This document shows, piece after piece, positions 36,820-48,812 of a stretch of DNA of 64,000 bases. Origin of the DNA: Glandiceps talaboti. Taxonomy: Eukaryota > Hemichordata > Enteropneusta > Spengelidae. The DNA is taken from assembly GCF_964340395.1 (NCBI RefSeq), contig NC_135554.1:13505251-13569250 (forward strand), read 5' to 3'. The position numbers and the translations under genes were made by a program. Within the stretch, counting starts at the first letter, position 1; each line of letters begins with the position of its first letter. Below the pieces are notes generated by a model, which did not search any database, had not been told where the DNA came from, and saw nothing but the letters and a program-made list of their open reading frames with translations.

Positions 36820-38500
36820 ATTTTATAAACTGAATACCTTCCGTAAGGGTAACCTGAGCATTGAGTTGTTTTGTTCCCACACATAATAATTGCTGGAATG
36901 CAAAAATCTTGGCTATATGGTATACCCCTCAATTGGCAAAAACGTCTGCCAAACTATACACCCTATGGAGGGCCTATAGCCAAAGTATATAGAAATCCGA
37001 AAGAACTTTGTGATATAAATCTAAGAATGTAGTGGTACAGGTGTAATGGTTTTTTAAATGAAATTATTCAAATTTACAGAGATACGCATACAGACATATA
37101 CATGTACATTTGCCATGCATACAGAACAAATGTTAGGATTTCTTATTGGTGTCATTTGAAAATAGTAAACGTTTGTTTAGAGTGGTCATTCTCTTGATGG
37201 ATTTCCATTATTGTCTATCAAATCTAAATAAATTATATTCCAAACTTTGAAAAGAAAGTTGGAAGCTGCATAAACTGGAGATGAATGCATTCTTGCGACG
37301 AATCTGGAAATGAACAAGAAGACCATGTGATGGCATGTTTTAACTCCACCTGGCCTTTGCGATCCCTACATACCAGACACACGTTTCCATGGTAAATAAT
37401 AAACAAAATTCAAACCCTCCTAACATCATCACTAGTACCAGTACTGTGCTAACATCAGAAAGTTTACATACATAATGGTAAGCATATTACATGTACAGGT
37501 CTGTACTACGATTCTATACTTTCAATTAGTTTACGGCATCATCCTTATGTAGCACTCAGTTCAAGAATTATGCGATGCATGCCACAATGCAGTGAATTTA
37601 CATGGCTCTCAATTTTTTTTTTTTCAAATCTAAAAATCAAATCTGGACAGAAACTTATATATTAGCTGCCTTTTTATACAAACAATCCAAATACTTTGAA
37701 GGGTGTAGAATGAAGCCAATCAATGTTGGAAATTTGACACAATTCATATGATCAAGCATTGAGTACAGAGTTCAAAATAACAATATTTACTTTTCTCATT
37801 TGCATTGTCTTGATTATGTTAACAAATGCACTGCATTGTGGCAGCAAACTTGCTACTCAGTATCGAAATATCTATATAGAAAATATTCAATTTTGATCGA
37901 AGAAGAGATCATATGATTTATCTTGGCAAATTCTCCAGCAAGATTGCCCACAGATGTGGTTTATTTATCGTATTGTGCAACATTTAGATCAATAGGTCAA
38001 TATTCAAATTGGGATAGGTCAAAACATAATAAGAGTTTCCACCAGTTTACCGTTGCGCCATTCGCATGCAATCTATAAGCTAATTAGAGGAAGCATAAAT
38101 TACATTAATTGCTCATTAATGATCATGGTATGTTTACCAAAACCTAATCAGCTCTAGCCATAACACTAAAGTATATGTACACCAAATTTCGTTTGAAATA
38201 GGCCAGTCGCTATTTAGGAAATGGTGAGACGGACAGACAGGCAGGCATACTTTTCATCCTTACTATCACACCTTCCTTATGGAAGATATAACTCAGTGCC
38301 TAACAAAAATTGAACGCGACAGTTTAAACATCTCTAGTTTGCTTAAATTCACAAAGAGGGCGAGTGAATAAATGACGAGTATTAACTCCGTTTGTTGCAG
38401 ATACTTTATTCCAAAGATTAGACTCTCCAATAAAGACAATAATAAGTAATGATTAACCTTTTCCTAACTAAGTCTACAATATTTGCATAATTATATATTC
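36820..38500. repeat. Inverted repeat with copy B 3' flank, right member
   Basis: 3' flank of copy C. Its reverse complement is spread over 24,810-25,200 and 28,350-30,060. Contains a dispersed repeat with CAGACAGG near 38,235. No gene seen. Confidence 0.75.
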
Positions 38501-38844
38501 TACACCGAGTTTTTTCAAATGCCGCCACCCCCTCTAGGCGAAATTACCTAATGCTTTCGTCTACCACAAGAGGGCGGCATCCATAAAATAGATTAATACT
38601 TAATCCTATTCTACACCCTATCACTTCAAGGTAATTTCACCTTGATTCTACATCAGCATGCTTTATAATTATACCCATTGTATACCACGTATGTCTTGAT
38701 GATGGATTATAACGAAGGCCTTACATGTAAGCATTTAAGCAAACATTCTGGGCTAAACTTACATCTACTGCATATATCTTAAATATATAAAGAGTATTCT
38801 AATGTCTGGAAAGTTGAGAATGATGTAATCAGTCTGGGCATGCA

Positions 38845-38850
38845 TTTATT
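38845..38850 (-). terminator. Polyadenylation signal of copy C
   Basis: AATAAA on the minus strand 18 bp after the stop codon, followed by ATGCATGCC. Very short 3' UTR; other AATAAA sites further left are possible. Confidence 0.5.
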
Positions 38851-38867
38851 ACAATAGTGTATCAATA

Positions 38868-39091
38868 TTAGACTGGTACCATAACTTCGATTTCACAGAA
38901 GTTCAAAATCGTCTCCCTGTCAACAGCTGCAACGCTAACGTATCTGCCTCTCAGTGGTGTATTGCAACCGCAGCGGACGTGTATTGTTTCTGGTCGAACC
39001 ATAGAACCAATTAAAGACAGCCCGCACTTAGCGTTGTTATGGAAGTTTGCGCTGTCACCAACTCGAACTTCGGTAAACTTCAGACGAAAAG
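38868..39091 (-). CDS. Copy C F-type lectin domain, exon b (C-terminal)
   Basis: 224 bp, phase 1 in, ends in TAA. Encodes AFRLKFTEVRVGDSANF, KCGLSLIG, IHVRCGC, RGRYVSV and LNFCEIEVMVPV. The junction CC|AFR supplies the final Arg of the fucose-binding motif at the exact x4 spacing. Domain total ~154 residues, normal for the family. Confidence 0.85.
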
Positions 39092-42000
39092 CTAGAATAG
39101 GAAAAAGAACATAGACAAAGATCAGTGAGGCCATTCTTGTTTTTTTTTAATTACATGAATGAACTTTTCCATGGGTATCGTAAAAGAAGAATGGGTCATC
39201 ATAGGGGCTTGGAATTGGCCATATTTCTTTACAAATGTTTTTTTTTTATTATTATTTTCTTTTTTTTACAAAAGCTATCTTATCCTTACAAATGGTGTTG
39301 TGTTTTTTCTAAACTCTTTCTTTTGTTGGTTTTAATAAACCAGCTTTACGATGACTACCGTATTAATTATTTATTAGTTTGTTCTACTGAGTGCCCTCAA
39401 CCGTTGACCCTTCTTCGTCCCCACTCAACATGGTGAGTGGGGACAAGGAGGGGTCACTGGTTAAGGTTTACTGGTTTATTGAAACCAGCAAAAAAACAAG
39501 TTGACATTGATTCAGGAAAAAACGATACCAGATTATCAAATCATTACTTTATTACATGACACCTTGTAGGAAATTTCTAAAGAGCAAAAGAAACCAATAA
39601 ACAAAAACAATTTTTTTGTAAAGAAAGAAATTAAAAAAAAATATCTGTAAACAAATATGGCCAATTCCAAGCCCCCGTGCATGGATTGAAGATATGTATT
39701 AAGTTTCATTTATTTCGATGCTGGCCACATAAAACAATTGGAATGTTAGGAGATATTAAAAGATATTGAAATGTCGACTTACCACAGCAGTCCTGTCTGT
39801 TGGTAATGATGATTTCATAGACATCATAACTTTGACCTAAGTCTACAGCCCACCATGGATCTTCTTCTCGCTGAGTCTGGATACAAGACTGTCCATTCTT
39901 CATGTCACTGTTCTTGTTTCCATCCACTGCCTTTTCGGCTTCACCCTTCTTCCTCGTATTTGTGGAACTTTGACTGACGGCTTTGCCTTGTGCTACATTC
40001 TTCAAATCATATGGAAAGACACATGCTGTAAGAAATGATAGCATATCACCTAATAACTCGAAGTACACACACATATATCTATCTATATATGGATGTATAG
40101 TTCGATTTTTATGATAATTATTTAGCCAGTCTCTCTAGATCATGTGAGTGGTATTTTGTCCTCTCCGCCAAGTTTTCACTAGCTGTTGACACGAGACCTG
40201 CTACACCATGGTCACATTGTCAAGAACGTCACAAATGAATTGGAAAGTGGATGATCCCACACAAAAGGGGTGTAGGGTAAGTGGTTGAAAAGAGTAAAAG
40301 GAATTGGTAGTTGTGAAGGTGGTTTGTTTATTCTTTACTTCATTTTTACGTTCAAAAATGTAGTTAATTGTTTTCCTAACAATATTTTTATCTGTATTTT
40401 GTACTTGCAATTTGTCATTTCTCTTTTTCTCCTTTTATTTTTTGTTTATTAAGTTCAACTTTTCTCCCCGTTCACACCTTCTCTCTAGCTGCGTTTGATC
40501 TCTCAATTTCCTTTCACCTGATTCCCTGATATCTAAAAAAAAAGAAAAAAAAGAGGCGGCTATATCCCCTCGATAGCGAACATACTCCATCAAGCACAGT
40601 TAACCTGTAGATTGTCATCACCATTAAACATATACAATCTAATACAAAAAGAAAGCTAGTCATACTTACGAGGGTACGTTGGAACTGAAGTTGTAGCTGA
40701 AATGATAAGGAAAATATGACTTGTAAAAGAGTAACTAGATCGGTTCGTGACTAGTTGCGGCCAACCTATTTCGTGTTTGTTAATTGAATGCCTATGGTTG
40801 ATACATCCAAATCACTAATAATTATTTTATTTATATATCACACCATATTAAAACCTGGAACTCTGTGCCTATGTCTGTAAGAACGATAAACAATAGACAT
40901 AATTTTAAGAAAAACTTAAGGCAGTATCTTCTGAGGGAATAACCTTTATCTGTTGTCTCTTTCAATTTGCCACTGTAATTTTATTTCTGTATATTAGAAC
41001 TTGTGCTTGTTACCTGTTCTTATTTTACTATTTTTTTCCGTTACGTTTATAAGCTTCCATTTAATTTTGCCACCAACACTTCTCTTTATTTACTAACAAT
41101 TGTATTTTTGTTGTTATTGTGAAACTCGTACCAGCCCAAATATGTATTTATTATCTACATGTACGGTCCATGGACATTGATTAGTTCCTACGAACTATTT
41201 CCATGGCCCTCACCAGAAATGTTTTATCCGTTGCTTTCAGAGTTTGTGTATATATTTTTCTCTTCTGGTGGAATAAATTTCAATTCAATTCAATTCAATT
41301 CAATTCAATATAAAGTACACACAAAGCCCTTGAAATATGACTGAAACATTAATGTGTACCTTTAATAAGTTAACAACAATGCCCTTGGTAAAAAAATATA
41401 TATAAGTATCCATTTCCTCACCATTTTGATACCTTTTTTAAAAAAATATGCCATCATGTCGTTTATGAAGCGATAAGACATAAAACTCAACAGGAACATA
41501 TACGACTGGACTAAGTAGTAATATCTCATCAATTGACAGACCGTTCAAAACTTCAGAAATTATGAAAAGACATGATATATATTTCTGTGTTATTTCAATG
41601 GTTTCGTTAGAGATGAGTACATTAAAAACATTTTGTTAATAACAGTTTGTTTAGAACGTTCTGTTAGGGATTATATTTACTTTCCGGCTGAGTACAAACG
41701 TTTTGCTTGCTTAAGCAAGCACATAGTCCTGGTTTTGTATTATGCCATACTTTCAAGATCAAAAGTCAATTGCAACTATATACTTACCCAAATATGTTAC
41801 AGTTGTAGCAGCTGGTTCTGGTGGAATAGTTTGTACCGGTACTGAAATTGTTGAGAAATGGAAGACTTGGTGAGCACTCAATCAATGTAAGGGAAAGGTA
41901 GACAATAACAAACTTTAGGACGAAAAGTGAATGCTTCCCGGTAAGAAGGACGAAAAAGCTAATCTTTACATAGATATGTCTCTTCACTTTGCCTGTGCAT

Positions 42001-45000
42001 AAACTTGCAAGTGCTTTAAAGTGTGAAGGAAAGCGTACGATTCCTTCTTTTGATATATGAAAGCAACAACAGCTCAATTGTTGTTTTTTGTCCACATGGT
42101 CTGAAAAAAGTTTGGATCTGGTAAATTTGTTGAATGATGGACAATACTGTAATACTTTGGTACCTATCCCAATGTTGTTGTGATGTCCCCAATTTATTAT
42201 TTGGCATAATGTAATGTACATTTAATAAATCATACCTCTATAATCAATGCAACCATCGCAATCACAGTGTGCCGCTGTATTACCACAATAATCTAATGAT
42301 GAACAGCATGGGGATTGTGAATCGGGATCACACTGTGCTGGGATACCATCGGACACGGGATAGTTGGGTCCACAGCGGCCGTCATCTCTCCATTTCTTGG
42401 GAGCTATTACATTAGACAGAGAAAATGTGATGGTTATTTACCAACCCAATTCATAACTCTACCTAACTCTTGTACATATTGTTACAACGTTATCCTTGAC
42501 TCCATTTATGCATTTAATAAATCATACCTCTATAATCAATACAACCATCAAAATCACAGTGTGCCACTGTATTACTACAACAGTCATATGGTGAACAGCA
42601 TGGGGAAAGTAAATCAGGAACACACTGTGCTGGGCTACCATCGGACAGGGGATAGTTGGGTCCACAGTGGAGGTCATCTCTCTATTTCTTGGGAATATAT
42701 TACATTAGACAGTGAAACGTGCAGCAATTGATATCCAAAATGATGATGTGCCCGAAGGGATGCAAAGTGTACTCATCGCGGTGGGGCAAATGGTGTTGCC
42801 AATGAGAATTCCTCTTTGGACACAACAGTAATTTGATATTCTACATAATTCTCCCTCCCCCCCAAAAAAAATCACTCCTTAACACTTTTAAAAGAGCTCC
42901 CAAAACCTGTCTGTGGTACACTCTTGGATGTCTACAAAATTAGCTGGTTATTTACTAATCCAATTCTTAACTCTACCTAACTCTTGCACATAGATACAAA
43001 GTTATCCTTGTCGGCATTTATATATTTGATAAATCATACCTCTATAGTCAATGCAACCATCACAATAACAGTGTGCCGCTGTATTACCACAATAATCTAA
43101 TGATGAACAGCATGGGGATTGTGAATCAGGATCACACTGTGCTGGGATACCATCGGACACGGGATAGTTGGGTCCACAGCGGCCGTCATCTCTCCATTTC
43201 TTGGGAGCTATTACATTAGACAGAGAAAATGTGATGGTTATTTACCAACCCAATTCATAACTCTACCTAACTCTTGTACATATTGTTACAAAGTTATCCT
43301 TGACTCCATTTATGTATTTAATAAATCATACCTCTTTAATCAATGCAATCATCAAAATCACAGTTTCCCGCTGTATTACCACACCAGTCATATGGTGAAC
43401 AGCATGGGGAAAGTGAATCAGGAACACATTGTGCTTGGCTACCATCGGACAGGGGATAGTTTGATCCACAGCGGAGATCATCTCTCCATTTCTTGGGAAC
43501 TATTATATTACAGTAGAAAGTGAAAACGTGCAGCAATTCAAATACAAACATGATGAATTGCCCCGAGGGATGTAAATTGTACTCATCGCCGTGGGGCAAA
43601 TGGTGTGGCAATGGGAATCCCTTTTTGGACACAGAAGAAATTTGATATTCTACCTAACCTCCCCCCCCCCTAAAAAATGAAATCACTCCTTAACACTTTT
43701 AAACCTCTCCCAAAACCTGTATGTGGTACACTCTTGGATGTCCACAAAATTAGCTGGTTATTTACCAACCCAATTCTTAGCTCTACCTAACTGTTGCACA
43801 TATTGTTCCAAAGTTATCCTTGTCTGCATTTATATATTTAATAAATCATACCTCTATAATCAATGCAACCATCACAATAACAGTGTGCCGCTGTATTACC
43901 ACAATAATCTAATGATGAACAGCATGGGGATTGTGAATCAGGATCACACTGTCCTGGGCTACCATCGGACAGGGGGTAGTTGGGTCCACAGCGGCTGTCA
44001 TCTCTCCAGTACTTGACAACACTTGGGACAGAGGCTATTGAACACAAATTGAAAGAAATAATGACAAGTAAACATTTGCAAGTCCTTATAGACTATTATA
44101 CATACCTCACGTACATATTGAGATATTTCTTATTTTTGTAATTTACCTGCGAATCTACTTTACTTTATAAGTATGTATGTATGTATGTATGTATGTATGT
44201 ATGTATGTATGTATGCATGTATGTATGCATGTATGTATGTATGTATGCATGTATGTATGTATGTATGTATGTATGTATGTATGTATGTAGTTTTGTATTG
44301 TATTGTATCACATCATATGTATTATATTATATTATATTATATTATATTATATTATATTATATTATATGTATTATATTTTATTTTATTACATTATATTATA
44401 CTTAGATATGAGCTATGAGATGAGATGAGAGTATTACCGTAGTTTAGTTTCTCTAGCAAAGAAGTTGAATTGAGAAACAACGTGTGACTAGGATACTAAT
44501 TATGTAATACATCACACATTGTCACACTATTTTCTGATATTTGGGATATATAATTTAAATAAGGTTCTTTCAATGTATTATAATGTAATATCACATTTGT
44601 TCCTAGTGAATAGCCTCCTAAATTTCCTTATATCTTTTTAAAAAGTGCTTACTATGGGAGGGGGAGGGGTATACTCCCTCACACACCTACCAACTAGCTC
44701 TAATGGGGATGCTGTTTCTGCCCAGAATCAAGATTGAACGATAAAACGCTGTTGACTAAGTATCTTAAAGTACAGCCCAATGTGAGACCATTATTAAAAA
44801 GCCCACATGTATTTGTAAAGATGTTTTTTCATTATAATGTATGGACGCAGAAGTTGATTTCTACTGTTAGTTTAATGTAGTGTACCATACCGTACATCTC
44901 TAAAGTGGACCTGGGGGGGGGGGGGTTTACTGTATAATTACACATTAAAATATGTGTAGCCGGGAGAGAGGTGGGGGTTACGAACATTTGGTGAATGGGG

Positions 45001-47367
45001 TGGGGGAGGGGCTTCAAATAATGTGAGTGCGAAAATGAGGGGGGGGGGGTATTGACATTTTTTTGACCAAATGATTTCTCCCCAGGCTCCCACCTTCCGT
45101 TAATTCTGACTCAGCCAAAGTATCATTTCTCTGGCTGCATTTCTACTTGACGAATAGTTCAGCATAAATGACATAAACCTTTTTCTCTGTAAACAGCCAT
45201 GTTTCTTTAGAGTCGTCTGATATGATATACATTAGTACAAACATCCATACGTTACATAAAAAGTCCTTACATACCATCTTCACATATGTAACCACGCTTG
45301 TCACTGCAATAATGGTCATCCCAGTTATAGTTAACGGCACTCCTTTAGAACAGAACAGAAATACATATAAGTAGAAAAGTAGGTAGGTAGGTGTGACTTG
45401 TATTAGACCAAACAACATTAATTTATACTATGTTACAATGTGTACTATGTCATGAACAAGTACCATTGACATAGTACAATCGGGTTAGCATTTCACTGAT
45501 AGGTTACTCTAAAGGTAAAGCTGTCTATATATTGACCATGCATAATTTTGTTATATAAAGCTTCGCATCTAAAAAACATTACTTATTGTGAAACAAATAA
45601 GAATGTTACTATATAGATTTCCAACTCACCATAGATAGAAGCATTGATCTGAAGCGTCTGGTTGTCCAGATGCAAAATGTTTATATTCAATCGTTTCCCC
45701 ATTCAGGTAGGTCGGGACACCATTGACATTTTTACCATCGATGTAAAAAGACTGGCCACTTTTTCCTGCTAAGATTATTTTGTTGACAAGGGTACTGTGA
45801 ATCACACCACTTGTGTCTCTTGCAAGGCGAAGACCAATGGCCTCACATGCTGCAGCCGCTTCTGCCTGGGTTTTAGAGTCCGTAAATAAAAAGAATTTGT
45901 CCAACAAATTGTTGGCTTTTGGATCTTTAAAAATAAAGAAATATCACAGGTAAATTTTGATGTATCTAACAATATCCTTTTGACTCATTACTTGCTAGAA
46001 ATGAAAATGTTAAAATTTCTTGCCATTTACAAAATAAAAAAAAATGAAAAAATGTCATTCACTTTGTAATCTTTTATTATTGTTTCCTTATTCGTTATTT
46101 TGTATTGTGTGGTATCCATACCTTTGTCACATACGTATCCACGTTTGTCAGTGCAGTAATGGTCATCCCAATCATATTTAACGGCACTCCTGTGAAACAG
46201 GATGAGAACCATGTCAATGCATTGTTAAAAAGTAGTATGTATGTATGTATGTATGTATGTATGTATGTATGTATGTATGTACGTATGTATGTGTGTATGT
46301 ATGTGCACTCATGCATGCATGTATCAAATAAAAGGTGTTATGCTTTTGTTAAATGATAAGTTGATAAAATAGAACCATGCAGTTTGAACGCACCATAAAT
46401 AAAAGCATTGATTTGTGGAGTCTGGTTGTCCAGATGCAAAATGTGTATATGTCATCACTTCCCCATTCAAGTATTGCGGAACACTGTTAACATTTTTGCC
46501 ATCGATGTAAAAAGACTGGCCATTTTTCCCTTCCGAGAATATTTTGTTGACAATGACTGCATGGGTTTTGTCGCTTGAGTCTCTCGTAAGACGGAGACCA
46601 CTTGCTTCACAGGCAATAGCCGCGTCAGCCTGTGTTTTAGAGTCCGAAAATAGATAGTAGTTGTCAAGCAAATTTCGCACATTTGGATCTGTAAAGAATG
46701 AAGAAAGACCCTTCATATTTTTCTTTTTTGCAGATATCTTGCTTTATCAAACATGTGCAACGTATACTTGTTTCTTGCAGTTTTCTCCCAGTTTCAATGT
46801 ATTAAGCAAGTGTGATCCCAGTACACCATATTCAGGTTAATTGCAGAATGACAAAATATGTTATGGCATGGACACTGGGGTGCTGTTCTGAAGCAGCCTT
46901 TTGATCAAGATCAAAAGTTAGGGCTCTGATAGTTGAGTTCAATGATCTTCAATAATCGCCTTAAAAACAGTATAAAGAAATTTACCGTCCTTTCACGGCT
47001 AAACGGCATTCTCTATAAATAAAAAAATGTTGCTACCTTTGCTTCATATCAACTGATTCCAGCTCTGTACATACCTCCTTCACATATATAGCCACGTCTA
47101 TCAGTGCAGTAATGGTCATCCCAGTTATACTGAACCGCAGTCCTGTAAAGCAGGGGAGAGAAACATGTGTATTGATTAACAAGCGCTTAGTAAAGCTTTT
47201 GTGTATGTATGTATGTATGTATGTATGTATGTATGTATGTATGTATGTATGTACGTACGTACGTACGTATGTACGTACGTTCTTCTGAACAAATTTACAC
47301 AGTGACTCATATATTTTTAGCACAACTGGACTGAGGTTCAATACTGTTAAAGGCATGGTGAAATACC

Positions 47368-47432
<65 letters not shown>

Positions 47433-48780
47433 GTCTCTCTGTCTCTCTGTCTCTCTCTGTCTGTATTCATGAGTAAAGGACTTAAAGTCAAAAAGTGTTG
47501 GACTGACTGCCTTGGTTTTGGTGGGGACATTATTTTTGTTGTCTAGTTGGGAAATTGCTCAAAGTACGTTAGGCTAGTGGATACACATTCAAAAAGTGAA
47601 TGTACATGCAAATGCTTAGCAACTGTTATAGTACAATGGTAATGTATATTGCAAAAAATGACAATATTTATTGTTTGGCAAGTGAGTAAACCTTCGATCT
47701 ATTAATGACATATGTGATGCAGCAATGAAGCATTTGCCTATACCAAACAGTAAAATCATGGTGATGAAAATATGAACAATAACAACACATAAACTATATA
47801 GTTCCGCTATATAACGCCATTGTCGTCATATTTCTTGGTGTTAAATGGAACATTGTTTGATATTCCTTAAGAAAATAACAGAAAATAGTGTTTTCACTTC
47901 CGAGAAGTATATGTTAAATATTTAAGTATAGTAAATATCTTAAACCCACCATAAATAGTAACATTGATTCAAAGCGTCTGGCTGTCCCGGGGCAAAATGT
48001 GTATATTCTATCGATTCACCATCTAAGTATTGGTTAACACCATTGACGTTTTTGCCATCGATGTAGAAAGATTGGCCCTTTTCTCCCGCTAAGGCTATTT
48101 TGTTGACAAGGACGTTGTGGATTCTGTCACTAGTGTCTCTTGCGAGGCGAAGACCAAGTACATCACAAGCAGCAGATGCCTCAGCCTGGGTTTTAGCGTT
48201 CGTAAATAAAAAGTAATTGTCTAACAGATTCTTTACATTCGGGTCTGTGAAAGCGATGAAATATGAATTGGTAAGACTATGTATTTTTTCATGTTAGAGT
48301 AAACTAGAGTACTTCATTAATCAAAACGACTGTAAACTCTACATGGATTGTGTCATGGTATTGTTAACATCAAAAACAACTAAAACCAACTAAAACTATA
48401 CATACTGGTAAACAAAATATGATACAATAGTGATAAACTACACAACAAATAAAAAGCCTCATTAAAATTGCAAATGGTAAAGAGCTTTAGGTTAAATTAT
48501 GAACATGTACTACTCTTGCGTAAAGTCTCCATGTTGTGAAATGTACTGTTTGGACCTTTTCTTGACTATACAGTATCCATTTCGTTCATTGATAGCTATT
48601 TGTTGTTTACCTTCTTCACATATGTAACCACGTTTGTCAGTGCAGTAATGGTCATCCCAATCATAGTTGACAGCATTCCTGTAAAACGGGAAGAGAAATA
48701 TGTCAATGCATCGTTAAAAATTAGTAAGTAAGTAAGTAAGTAAGTAAGTATGTATGTATGTATGTATGTATGTATGTATG

Positions 48781-48812
<32 letters not shown>

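Larger units (their letters stand above)
42230..43510. repeat. 804-bp two-exon tandem duplication in copy C
   Basis: Exon starts 43,332 to 42,528 and 43,040 to 42,236 are both 804 bp apart. An independent two-exon duplication comparable to the 993-bp repeat of copy A. Confidence 0.8.

Noticed and set aside
36506-36886. ORF with a 21-residue Cys run
   Set aside because: It is a translated (GTT)n repeat.
42481-44080. CRISPR-like regular spacing of repeats
   Set aside because: The repeats are protein-coding exons with splice sites in a eukaryotic gene, not short palindromic repeats with unique spacers.
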